Source: Vreelandella neptunia (GTDB lineage: Bacteria > Pseudomonadota > Gammaproteobacteria > Pseudomonadales > Halomonadaceae). Taken from it: DNA of 64,000 nucleotides. The position numbers and the translations under genes are program-made. The stretch covers positions 1 through 64,000 of the forward strand of contig NZ_JAKVTW010000012.1 in NCBI RefSeq assembly GCF_022489065.1, given 5' to 3'. Positions 1 to 8,369 of the stretch are shown piece by piece. Under the pieces are notes generated by a model. The model had not been told where the DNA came from. It searched no databases and saw only the letters and a program-made list of their open reading frames with translations. How positions within the stretch are numbered: position 1 is the stretch's first letter; every line of letters begins with the position of its first letter.

Positions 1-320
1 ACTCACTGCGTAATGCTGGCCATGTCAACCAGTGAAAAAACTTTGTCGGCTCGTCACCCACTATCGAGAATCGTGTTTTAAATCGCATTTTGGGGGTGTG
101 CTGTGAAGCCCTGGGCTTGTGGCTGCTGTGCTGAGCATCGTGATTATTATCAATATAGCGATTAACTGGCCATTGATAGCCTTGAAAAGTCAGAAAATGA
201 AGCAAAACGAGCTCAATAGAGGCGAATAAAACAAAAAATAACCCCCCAAAAGCAGGCTTTATCCCACAATGTCGTATTGCAAAGGGCTGTTATATTAGCT
301 AGCTAAAGGATTAATGCTCA
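1..320. other. left-edge non-coding stretch with one short hydrophobic ORF
   Basis: No convincing gene is seen before 321. A 36-codon open frame (GTG at 119, TAA at 227-229, + strand) would encode a single hydrophobic helix followed by a basic tail. It has no clear ribosome binding site. A hydrophobic reading also exists just upstream in another frame, so it could be the end of a frameshifted small membrane-protein gene or chance. The 90 bases before 321 are AT-rich and probably hold the promoter of the next gene. Confidence 0.3.
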
Positions 321-2099
321 TTGTTGAGTACGGATACATTAATGAATGCCCAAGAAAAGAACCGTCTGTTCGCGCTCCGCCAGCTCAACTTGCTGGATAC
401 TCCCCCTAGCGAGAGCTTTGATCGGATTACGCGAATGGCCAGTCAACTTTTCGACTTGCCGATCTCCGCTGTGTCGTTGACCGACGAAAACCGCCAGTGG
501 TTTAAGTCCAGAGTAGGCGTTGATCATTGGGAAATTCCCCGTGAGACTGCGCCTTGCAATGGGGTTTGTAACTCCTCGCAAATCCTTATTATTCCAGACC
601 TTCTCACCTCTGACACCTATCGTGATAGCTATCTTGCGAATTCGGGCATTCGCTTTTATGCGGGCGCACCGCTAGTCACGCGAGAAGGCCATACACTGGG
701 CGCGATGTGTGTGCTGGGTAAGCAGCCACGTCAGGTGACTGAGCAGGAGCAGGCAACGCTTCGTGACTTGGCCGCCATGGTTATGGCGCAGATTGAATTG
801 CAGCACGCTTTCGGTCGGGTTGACCCATTAACGGGCCTTTCCAATCGCAACCAATTTGCTGAAGACCTGCAGGATCTGGAGCGAGATGCGTCAAACGATC
901 GAAAAGTCGCGCTGTTTACCGAGATGGTCGATGCCAGTGAGTTAAGTGCGCTTCATCGCACCATGGGCCCCGCTTTTCTCGACGAGCTATCGCGTATTGC
1001 CGCTCGCTGCCTGCAACAAGCGATCAGCCCTGGCGTGAAGCTTTATCACCTTGGCGGGTGTCAATTTGTACACCTTGTGGAATATGCGAGCGATGCAGAC
1101 CTTCTAACGGAAGCGTTGCGACTGCGTCAGGCGCTGCTAGCACTCGTTACCTCCCGCGAAGTCCCCGTATTGGTGCATCCCGCTATAGGTATTGTGCCTT
1201 TTTATCTGGGCGCGCTAGCGGCCGGAGATGTATTGCGAAGTGCCTATGCAGCTTGCCTGGATGCGCGGTTAGCTGAAAAGGGTGCGGGGCTTTACTCCTC
1301 GGATCTTGATGCACTTTACCAACGGCGTTTTATTCTGCTGGGCGACATCGGACGAGCGCTGGAAAATGAGCAAGAGCTTTATCTGGTTTATCAGCCTCGG
1401 GTGGCGCTTGAGAGTGGAGAGTGTTTGGGGGCGGAAGCGCTATTGCGCTGGCACCACCCAACCTTGGGCGAGGTTTCGCCTGGTGAGTTTATTCCTTTGA
1501 TCGAAAATACACCGATGGCCAAGCCGTTAACGCAGTGGGTGATGCGTCACGCCATTCACCAGGCGGCGTCTTGGCATCGTCAGGGGAAGGCGCTTCAGGT
1601 TTCGGTCAATGTCTCGGCGACCAATCTTGAAGAGGAGGATTTTGCCGTGCGGCTACTGGAAGAAATGGCGCGCATGGCACTCCCGAGCGCTGCTATTGAG
1701 GTGGAACTTACCGAAAGCGCTTTGATTGGCCAGGGAGAGGTGGCCGCCAACCAGCTCAAAGCGCTGATAGCGGCAGGTCTGCGAATCGCCATTGATGATT
1801 TCGGAACCGGCTACAGCAGCCTCTCCTATCTACACGAAATCCCGGCCCACACGGTCAAGATTGATCGGCGCTTCATCACCGACCTCGGCGAGGATGCGCG
1901 CACTGAAACACTCGTGAAATCAATGATTTCTATGGCTCATGATCTTGGCTACCGTGTTGTAGCGGAAGGCGTCGAAAGCGAAGCTGCCTACCAGCGCCTT
2001 GTTCAACTTGGCTGTGAAGAGGCGCAGGGATATTTCATCGCTAGGCCGCTATTGCCTGAAGTGTTTGAGGAGTGGTTGCAGGATAGGGTAGAGGGGTAG
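321..2099 (+). CDS. GAF / degenerate GGDEF / EAL c-di-GMP phosphodiesterase
   Basis: Predicted to hydrolyse cyclic di-GMP under control of a GAF sensor domain. Three regions are visible: GAF at about residues 15-160, a GGDEF-like domain at about 165-325 whose signature has decayed to GGCQF, and EAL at about 345-585. The EAL domain keeps its metal and catalytic motifs: EALLRW near 373, NVS near 430, a Glu in VELTES, DDFGTGYSSL, KID and AEGVES. It should therefore be an active phosphodiesterase, while the GGDEF part is probably only regulatory. No membrane segment is seen, so it is cytoplasmic. A TTG at 321 follows an AAAGGA site; ATG at 342 is the alternative start but lacks a clear site. It shares its whole layout with the 613-residue protein at 21174-23015. 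It stands alone, convergent with the srf operon. Confidence 0.85.
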   Translation: MLSTDTLMNAQEKNRLFALRQLNLLDTPPSESFDRITRMASQLFDLPISAVSLTDENRQWFKSRVGVDHWEIPRETAPCNGVCNSSQILIIPDLLTSDTYRDSYLANSGIRFYAGAPLVTREGHTLGAMCVLGKQPRQVTEQEQATLRDLAAMVMAQIELQHAFGRVDPLTGLSNRNQFAEDLQDLERDASNDRKVALFTEMVDASELSALHRTMGPAFLDELSRIAARCLQQAISPGVKLYHLGGCQFVHLVEYASDADLLTEALRLRQALLALVTSREVPVLVHPAIGIVPFYLGALAAGDVLRSAYAACLDARLAEKGAGLYSSDLDALYQRRFILLGDIGRALENEQELYLVYQPRVALESGECLGAEALLRWHHPTLGEVSPGEFIPLIENTPMAKPLTQWVMRHAIHQAASWHRQGKALQVSVNVSATNLEEEDFAVRLLEEMARMALPSAAIEVELTESALIGQGEVAANQLKALIAAGLRIAIDDFGTGYSSLSYLHEIPAHTVKIDRRFITDLGEDARTETLVKSMISMAHDLGYRVVAEGVESEAAYQRLVQLGCEEAQGYFIARPLLPEVFEEWLQDRVEG

Positions 2100-2304
2100 T
2101 GCTTAATTAGCTGGCAAGTGGATGCTATCAGATCTTAAATATACTCCCCACTCTAACCTGACAGGTTATTAACCTGAGTTCATAGAATTAAAACATCCAC
2201 GCTTTGGGGTTTGGGTAGGCTTGTCCTGCTGATAGTGCTTGCCATCCTTTAACCATACGAATCACAACCATACAGCCCAGGCTAATGACCAGCATGCTGA
2301 AGTG

Positions 2305-3591
2305 TTAGCCATTGCAGTAATCTTCACTAAGCGTCTCCCTTCCTGCATCCTTTAGCATTATGCTAATAAGCTCGGCATCTTGAGAGCCAAATACCCGCCC
2401 ACCGGTTTGCTCGGCAATACAGTTAGAGAGGCCGCTATTGGAAATATCGACCACGTTGACACGTAACCGAGGCTGACGACTGGCAATGTCTTGAGCTATT
2501 GCGCACTGGTTTTGGTCGCAGCCATCAGCACCATCAACAAACGCTAGAATGACCGCATCACGCACTTTGCCATCAACCATGTCGGCTGCCTGTAGCAAAC
2601 TGGCTGCGAGAGGAGTGCCATCGTTGGCGGCAAGCCTATGCACACCCTCTATAAGCTTCGGACGCTGCTCTGCAGAGAAAACGCCCTGCACAATAGTGGC
2701 TTCGCACCCTTGATAAGTCACGAGCCCAATATCGACGTTAGGGTCGATGGCTTGTACGAGGTCGCTAAAAGCATGTTGTGCCACAGTGAGGCGTGATGGT
2801 TCAGCCATCATCCGTTGTATACGTGGGTCGTTGGCTCTTAACTCGCGTAGAAAGTCCGGCATGTTGTAGAACCAAAGTTCATCTTCCATTGATGTATGGA
2901 TGTTGAGGTTCATGGAGCCTGAGGTATCAAAAATAGTGACGAATTCAGGCGGCGGTGTATCGTCGTTGCGACAGGCAAAAGGGAGCGTTTCGCCTTCGCT
3001 GCGTTGCCAAATGAGCGAAAAGCGTTCCCAATGCGTGAACGCTAGCCATAAGCCAAGCAGTAGCAATCCTACTAATAGTGGCAAAAACAGGGGTATCACC
3101 CAACGGCGCCGGGGGCTCAAAGGCGCTGAAGGAGTCGGCTTTATTGCTGTGGGCGAAGGTTGAGGTGACGTCGTTGGATATACATGGGAGGGTGTGGAGG
3201 CCGATAGCATGGGCACCCAACGAATCAAAAGCGGCTCACCATTCACAGCGTAAAGGTTGCTGGTATCTGGGCTAGTAGGCAATTCCCGTAAATCTGCAGC
3301 AGCGGTTTCGCCACGCTTTTCAAGTTCAGCGATCAGGTTGCCTAACGCCAATAAGCGCTGATTGAGGCGCTGGGTCAGCGCCTCCTGCCCATCTGCCGGT
3401 AGCTCGGAGAAGTGACGAGGCTGCCCCGCTAGCTCTGTCCACCACTCCAATGCATCCGCATTACCTACTCGCGGTAGAGCAAACAAATTACCAATACTGG
3501 GTGGACAATAGCGGTAGACGAGTTTCTGCAACCGTTCTGGTTGCAGAGGCTCTGCTAGCGTCAAGTCCTCCTCACGCAGGACACGCTGCAT
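2305..3591 (-). CDS. single-pass membrane protein with C-terminal VWA domain, last gene of the srf operon
   Basis: Protein of 428 residues. A cytoplasmic N-terminal part (1-160) ends in a proline/serine-rich linker. A membrane helix lies at about 164-185. A von Willebrand A domain from about 215 to the C-terminus carries the metal-site motif DTSGS (222-226), a DGTPL loop and a VDGADG loop, so it can probably bind a divalent ion and a protein partner in the periplasm. The N-terminal segment VNGEPLLIRW (116-125) resembles VDGTPVLTFW in SrfA (129-138), suggesting a shared cytoplasmic module. The start is supported by a GGAGGG site 5 bases upstream. It lies 36 bases after the lipoprotein gene and is the end of the eleven-gene run. 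Exact function unknown. Confidence 0.8.
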   Translation of the reverse strand: MQRVLREEDLTLAEPLQPERLQKLVYRYCPPSIGNLFALPRVGNADALEWWTELAGQPRHFSELPADGQEALTQRLNQRLLALGNLIAELEKRGETAAADLRELPTSPDTSNLYAVNGEPLLIRWVPMLSASTPSHVYPTTSPQPSPTAIKPTPSAPLSPRRRWVIPLFLPLLVGLLLLGLWLAFTHWERFSLIWQRSEGETLPFACRNDDTPPPEFVTIFDTSGSMNLNIHTSMEDELWFYNMPDFLRELRANDPRIQRMMAEPSRLTVAQHAFSDLVQAIDPNVDIGLVTYQGCEATIVQGVFSAEQRPKLIEGVHRLAANDGTPLAASLLQAADMVDGKVRDAVILAFVDGADGCDQNQCAIAQDIASRQPRLRVNVVDISNSGLSNCIAEQTGGRVFGSQDAELISIMLKDAGRETLSEDYCNG

Positions 3592-3627
3592 GGCGGCCCT
3601 CCATGAAGAAGGTAGGGAGTATTAGTA

Positions 3628-4128
3628 TCACGGGGTATACCCCAGGCTTTGCTGAAGGCGATCGACTTGCTCTTGTAGAATATTCAACCGCGCTTGCCGC
3701 TCGGCGAAGGTTTCGCTTTCAGCACTCTGTAAAGAGGAGCCAACTTGCATCTGTTGCTCTACCTCGTTCAACTGATGCTGCAACCCTAGTTGATCTTGCG
3801 TGCGGTTCTGTAAACGAGCTACGAGCTGTTCAACCGTACGTTCAAGTTCGTACTGCTGTTGGTTAGTGACCCGCAACTCATTACGTGTGGCGCGCTGCTG
3901 TTCCATGATCTGCTGTTGAATGTCACGGAACAGCGCATTCTCCTCCTGATCGAGGCGCACCTGCTGCTCGTTGGTGTCAAGGCGCTCTCGGTAGCTGCCG
4001 CCAACATCGCAGGAGAATTTAGCCACGAGACTGGCGTCACGGTTACTGGGGTCGCAGGCGGCAGGCGTTGTTGCGCAACCGCTGAGTATCGCTAGGCTGC
4101 TGGCAGCAATGATAAGTTGTAGCTTCAT
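3628..4128 (-). CDS. small coiled-coil lipoprotein
   Basis: Protein of 166 residues with a type II signal peptide; the lipobox is LSGC, giving a lipidated Cys at about residue 18. The rest is rich in Gln, Glu, Leu and Arg in a heptad-like arrangement and should form a long coiled coil, probably attached to the outer membrane. A few extra cysteines close to the N-terminus could form disulphides. It follows the other lipoprotein gene by 9 bases. No named family recognised. Its position in the srf-type operon suggests a structural or tethering role in the envelope assembly (inference). Confidence 0.75.
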   Translation of the reverse strand: MKLQLIIAASSLAILSGCATTPAACDPSNRDASLVAKFSCDVGGSYRERLDTNEQQVRLDQEENALFRDIQQQIMEQQRATRNELRVTNQQQYELERTVEQLVARLQNRTQDQLGLQHQLNEVEQQMQVGSSLQSAESETFAERQARLNILQEQVDRLQQSLGYTP

Positions 4129-4137
4129 GGTGTGCCC

Positions 4138-4875
4138 TTAGCCAAGAGTAATCGCAGAACGCATGCTGTAGAGATCGTCGACTTCTTGCTGAAGAGCGAG
4201 CACTTGTTGGTTCATGACTTCAATATCTTGCTCTACTTGCTGAACTTCAGCAGGGCTGGCTTCCTGGCGCTCAAGTTGTGCGACTTCTTCATACTCGGTA
4301 ACGGACTTTTGCATGTTGCTAAGATCGCGACGCAGAATGTCAATATTGCTGTCAATCCCGGCTAACTCACTCTGGGCAGACGCTTGGTTGACGCGTTGTT
4401 CGGCGATCTCCTGTTCGATACGTTCAATACGCTGGCGATCTTCAGCTATAACCTGACGGGCGGTATCTGTGCGTGCGATGACCTTTTGGGTATCTTCTTG
4501 TATATCTTGGCTCATCACTTCAAGGCGTTCTGCACTAGATGCATATTCGCTACGACGCTGATCCAGATAGTAGTTGGCACCCATTGCCACGCCGCAGGCG
4601 CTTACACCGGCAATAATGGCGCACTGAGCACGATTACTGGTGCCACTGAGCATGCAGCTCATGACGCCCACCGCCGCGCCAGCGGCACACGCTTGTAAGC
4701 CAGACTTATTGAAGAACTCGGCATCATTGCCTTGTGTCAGCCGCGGATCGGCGGTTTGGTTGCTGCTGCTAGACAGTAAGTTGCTGCCCGTGCTGGCACA
4801 ACCGGCTATGAATAGCGTGCTTGCCACCGCGGTGCAAAGTAGTAGTTGCTTAAAAGAAGGTGCGCGAATTGTCAT
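4138..4875 (-). CDS. coiled-coil lipoprotein with glycine/alanine-rich segment
   Basis: Protein of 245 residues with a lipoprotein signal peptide and lipobox IAGC (Cys at about 26). After a short Ser-rich spacer comes a hydrophobic Gly/Ala/Cys-rich stretch at about 55-100 that may insert in or lie on a membrane. From about 110 to the end there is a long charged coiled coil. Such a layout resembles envelope-spanning or pore-lining lipoproteins, but no family is recognised. It is separated by 43 bases from the upstream FGE-like gene and by 9 bases from the next lipoprotein gene, so all are probably co-transcribed. Confidence 0.75.
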   Translation of the reverse strand: MTIRAPSFKQLLLCTAVASTLFIAGCASTGSNLLSSSSNQTADPRLTQGNDAEFFNKSGLQACAAGAAVGVMSCMLSGTSNRAQCAIIAGVSACGVAMGANYYLDQRRSEYASSAERLEVMSQDIQEDTQKVIARTDTARQVIAEDRQRIERIEQEIAEQRVNQASAQSELAGIDSNIDILRRDLSNMQKSVTEYEEVAQLERQEASPAEVQQVEQDIEVMNQQVLALQQEVDDLYSMRSAITLG

Positions 4876-4918
4876 GTAATATTCCCTTGTGCTAATTGAT
4901 AGCGTTTATTGGTGGTCG

Positions 4919-6466
4919 TTATTGTTTTGCCATGGCTTTGCAGCTTTCGAGCCACGCCTCGGCATTGATGCTCTGGTCATCCAAATACTCGCGTTGGTGC
5001 TGCCAGTAAGTCTGAAGATAGGGTTCTAATCCGCTCAGTTGAGCGTTGCGGGAGAGTATTTCGCCGAATATTTTCACCTGCTCCTCGATAGGAGCGGCGC
5101 CATAAAGGGTGGCTGACTCGACCAAGCTGCTAGCGTAATAGCGGCTAAGCCCCTGCAGGCGCTGTTCTTGCTCAGCTAAACGAGACTGGCGCATCCCGCA
5201 ACTGGCATCGGGGTTATCGTTTTCGCAATTGACACGATAGTTATCGGCGAGAAAGTCATAAAAGACGCCATCATCTTCTAACTTGGTGCATAAAAAGGCG
5301 CCAAGATTGAGGCTGGCGCGTATTGCTTGGTTGCGTGCTTCTTCCTGACGTTGGTTACTGGCGCGCAGCTGCCGTTCTAACGACTGAAGCTCTTCTTGTA
5401 AGGCGTTATCCTCTATCTCAGACGCCAGCGTTGCCAATTGCACTGCGGTACCGGGGGAGCCGTCTTCCTCGCTCTCTCCTAATCCTAAGGCTTCCCACTG
5501 CTCTTCTATGGCCGCCACACGCTCGCGGGAGGTGAGTGTCGGCGCGACTATCGCTAGGCGCATACCGTTGGCACGTCCGCGGGTTTGCGCTTGGTTGTCG
5601 TAGTAAGGCTCTTCACCGCGCAGCCCGGTGCGAATATCTTCACGCGGGCTTAAATAATTGCCGCCGCGTACGATGAAACCGCCCGCCTGACCGTGTTGGC
5701 GGTCAAGCTTGTTAAGGCGGAAGGGCTCAAACATCATCTCGCTGGCGTTGCCCAACATATCGTGGAAACCCAGTGGGTTTGGGGCTAACAGCCCCGTCAG
5801 TTGTAGTCGCCCGTTGGAAGACTGCGCCCCAGCAAACCACTCATATGCATTGATCCCTTCCAGCATGGGGTAGCGTGAATCACGGTACTCAGCGGTACTG
5901 ACTTCCAGGCCGCCGCGAACGGCGAACTCCCACTCAATTTCGGTAGGCAGTCGCATAAAGCCCAGCGCGCCGTCCTCTTGAGGCAGTGAGTCCGGTGAGT
6001 TCTCACGTAACCACAGGTTATAAGCGTCGCTCAACTGCATCGCATCAAACCAGCTCAGCTCTATTTTTGGAAAGCGCTTGCGATTGGAGGGCTCAGGACA
6101 CGTGTCTTCCATCAGCGCTTCGTACTGCAGTTCGGTTAACTCGTACTTGGCTAGTAGATAGTGACGGGAGGAGGAGGCTTGCTCATCTGCAAAACTGCCA
6201 GAGATAAACGCAGGGCGACTCTGCTCGACATATCCCCACTCCGTACCGTCCTGGCCGACCTGAACCGGGAAATCATCCAGCGGTTTAGTCACCGGCACAT
6301 GTACTGGACGAAAGGTCATCGCACCGCCGCAAGGCATGGGCAATACGACATCATCATTTAAGGGGGCAGGGTTATAGAGTCGCTCATCCCACTCGGGCTC
6401 TGCATGCGCAGTGAATGAAATTGCTGTACCTGAGATAAAGGCAATTAAACGGCGTTCAAGCTTCAC
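4919..6466 (-). CDS. exported SUMF1/FGE-fold protein without catalytic cysteines
   Basis: The chosen start is GTG at 6466, preceded by GGAGAG at 5 bases. It gives 515 residues and a normal Sec signal peptide ending in AHA; an ATG at 6505 would put extra residues before it. The middle third shows formylglycine-generating-enzyme (SUMF1) fold motifs: a WEFAVRGG segment after LPTEIE, DMLGNASEM, and VRGGNY. The cysteine pair used by true FGE after the RGG motif is absent (the sequence continues YLSPREDIR), so it is probably a structural or binding version of the fold rather than a sulfatase activator. The C-terminal 200 residues contain a coiled coil and a helical domain with a few cysteines. The gene overlaps the permease gene by 11 bases, pointing to translational coupling. 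Confidence 0.75.
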   Translation of the reverse strand: MKLERRLIAFISGTAISFTAHAEPEWDERLYNPAPLNDDVVLPMPCGGAMTFRPVHVPVTKPLDDFPVQVGQDGTEWGYVEQSRPAFISGSFADEQASSSRHYLLAKYELTELQYEALMEDTCPEPSNRKRFPKIELSWFDAMQLSDAYNLWLRENSPDSLPQEDGALGFMRLPTEIEWEFAVRGGLEVSTAEYRDSRYPMLEGINAYEWFAGAQSSNGRLQLTGLLAPNPLGFHDMLGNASEMMFEPFRLNKLDRQHGQAGGFIVRGGNYLSPREDIRTGLRGEEPYYDNQAQTRGRANGMRLAIVAPTLTSRERVAAIEEQWEALGLGESEEDGSPGTAVQLATLASEIEDNALQEELQSLERQLRASNQRQEEARNQAIRASLNLGAFLCTKLEDDGVFYDFLADNYRVNCENDNPDASCGMRQSRLAEQEQRLQGLSRYYASSLVESATLYGAAPIEEQVKIFGEILSRNAQLSGLEPYLQTYWQHQREYLDDQSINAEAWLESCKAMAKQ

Positions 6467-7679
6467 GTAGACTCTCCGATGGCTGTATCCCATAAGCGCG
6501 GGCAACGCCCACCACGACCACCAGTAAGCCGACTCCCAGGGTAAGTAAAAGAGCGATCACTGCGTGGGTAGGGGTGATGTGGCTAACGACTCCTGCCGCC
6601 ATATAACTTGTCGCCAAGGCGCGATTAAAGACAGCAGAACCCAGCGCAAATAAGCCAAGCCCCACGGCAAAGGCAAGCAGGGTTAATAGGCCCACCTGAA
6701 CGGCTAAGAAGGTGGCAATAGCTGGCCGTTGGAAGCCAAGCAAGCGAAGAACGGCATATTCACGCCGTTTGCGGTCAATATTGGCTAAGAAAGCGCCGCT
6801 CATTGAGGCCATACATCCCGCCAAGGCGGTCGCTGCAATAACACCAAAGACGAGTTCAAGCACCTTGTTGATAGCGCGTACGTTCTCGATTTCTGCTAGG
6901 CGGCTTGAGGTGTCAATGTTCTGTTCCTCAAGCCGTTTCACCAAGCCTTTGACGGCGTCTCCCTCCTTGGCATAGATACGCGCACGCGCATAGCGTAGCG
7001 GGTAATCACCTCGCGCTAAGCCGTTCTCTACCCCTAGCAGAGGGCTGGCGTGGCCATCGCGAAAACGTTCTAGCTCGATTAATAGCGGAAGAGCGACAAA
7101 TGCTGCCGGACGGGGAAAGCGGGCAGCTTCCAATATGCCAGCCACTTCTATTTCCAGACGGCCGCGCTCCAACTGTTCGTCAAACCGTCGACTGACGGCC
7201 AGTGTTAAGCGGTCACCTTCCGCCACCTCAAGACGTCTAGCGGCCGGTTCACTAAGAATCACTCGCGCATCTTCCGGGTGGCGGGCAGTGTCCGCCAGTA
7301 GCGGATCACCCGGCGCGGAGGGGATCAACTCCGCGCCTTTTACAAAGTGCTGAGCATCCTTGAGTAGATCAGCTTGGGTATTGAGTGACCGCGTTTGTCC
7401 AATTACAAACCCCACTTCAGGTTGCTCGCGTAGATTAGCTAGCCAGGCATTGTCGTAGCTGCCGCTAGTCAGCATGCGCACTTCGAGGTTGCGTGGGTCG
7501 TCAAGCAGTTCGCGCTGCAACTGGCTGATGACGCCGTGTTTGAGGCCAAAAAGCAGCAGTAGTGGCGCAATAACAGCCACCAACGCGGCGGCAATACAGA
7601 GCGATACTTGGCGGTCGTGCCAGAGGTCTTGCAAGGCTAAGCGGGCGATTAAGGCGAAGCGTTTAGGCGGCGAAGGCAA
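6456..7679 (-). CDS. FtsX-type ABC transporter permease (LolC/MacB-like)
   Basis: Protein of 407 residues. One membrane helix lies at about 25-47, followed by a periplasmic domain of roughly 220 residues, then three helices at about 272-295, 325-350 and 372-398. This is the FtsX/LolCE/MacB permease topology, used for mechanotransmission or lipoprotein and substrate extrusion rather than classical import. Start is TTG at 7679 with GGAGG 8 bases upstream; this start overlaps the ATPase gene by 17 bases. It pairs with the ATPase encoded just before it. Within the srf-type operon it may energise periplasmic or outer-membrane components such as the two lipoproteins (inference). Confidence 0.85.
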   Translation of the reverse strand: MPSPPKRFALIARLALQDLWHDRQVSLCIAAALVAVIAPLLLLFGLKHGVISQLQRELLDDPRNLEVRMLTSGSYDNAWLANLREQPEVGFVIGQTRSLNTQADLLKDAQHFVKGAELIPSAPGDPLLADTARHPEDARVILSEPAARRLEVAEGDRLTLAVSRRFDEQLERGRLEIEVAGILEAARFPRPAAFVALPLLIELERFRDGHASPLLGVENGLARGDYPLRYARARIYAKEGDAVKGLVKRLEEQNIDTSSRLAEIENVRAINKVLELVFGVIAATALAGCMASMSGAFLANIDRKRREYAVLRLLGFQRPAIATFLAVQVGLLTLLAFAVGLGLFALGSAVFNRALATSYMAAGVVSHITPTHAVIALLLTLGVGLLVVVVGVARAYGIQPSESLREA

Positions 7680-8361
7680 AGCGGCAGCCTCCCGGCGTCA
7701 AGGTGGCGGCTAACCTTGGCAGTTGGAACTGAGCAACCAACGTATAATCATGCGATACCACCAGCGCCGCCATATCGAGCTCCTTCACCAGCGAGACAAT
7801 AAGGCCAAACAAGCGCTCGCCCGAAGCTGGATCAAGGGCCGCGGTGGGCTCGTCGGCAAGTAGTAGCCGCGGCTCGTGAGCCATCGCACGGACAAAAGCC
7901 GTTCGCTGGCGCTCACCAATGGAGAGTGCCCCAGGGCGCTTGTTGAGGAGGGCATTTAAACCGAGTGTGGCGCAGGCATGGACAACGCGTTCGCTATGCT
8001 CAGGCAGGCCCAGCAAGCGCCGCGGTAACGCAATATTGTCGCGTACGCTTAAGAACGGCAGCAAACCGCCGTTTTGAAGTAAGAAGCCAATATCGCGTGA
8101 ACGGATGCTAGCGAGCGCGCGCTCATCGCCAGCGCGCTGCAGCGCGGCGATGTCTTGGGATGGCGTTCCAAGCGTAAAGCTGTGTAGCGCACTGGGGGCC
8201 AGTAAAAGCCCCATCGCTTCAAGCAGCGTGCTTTTACCACAGCCACTTGGGCCGACAATCGCCGCCACGTGGCCTGCCGCGAGCGAAAGCCTGGGTAAAT
8301 GAACTTCATGCCGTTCATGGCCCTCGCCACGTGCTACGCGTAACTCCGTTAAACTCAGCAT
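7663..8361 (-). CDS. ABC transporter ATP-binding protein (LolD/MacB-like)
   Basis: Protein of 232 residues, the usual size of a stand-alone LolD-type nucleotide-binding domain. Walker A GPSGCGKST is at 37-45, the signature is the variant LSIGE at 146-150, and Walker B plus catalytic Glu is LLLADEP at 166-172, followed by the D-loop and an H-loop in VVSHD. All catalytic elements are therefore present. It lies 8 bases after the VWA gene and overlaps the permease gene by 17 bases. Cytoplasmic partner of the FtsX-type permease; substrate unknown. Confidence 0.9.
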   Translation of the reverse strand: MLSLTELRVARGEGHERHEVHLPRLSLAAGHVAAIVGPSGCGKSTLLEAMGLLLAPSALHSFTLGTPSQDIAALQRAGDERALASIRSRDIGFLLQNGGLLPFLSVRDNIALPRRLLGLPEHSERVVHACATLGLNALLNKRPGALSIGERQRTAFVRAMAHEPRLLLADEPTAALDPASGERLFGLIVSLVKELDMAALVVSHDYTLVAQFQLPRLAATLTPGGCRFAFAA

Positions 8362-8369
8362 GGCGGGGC

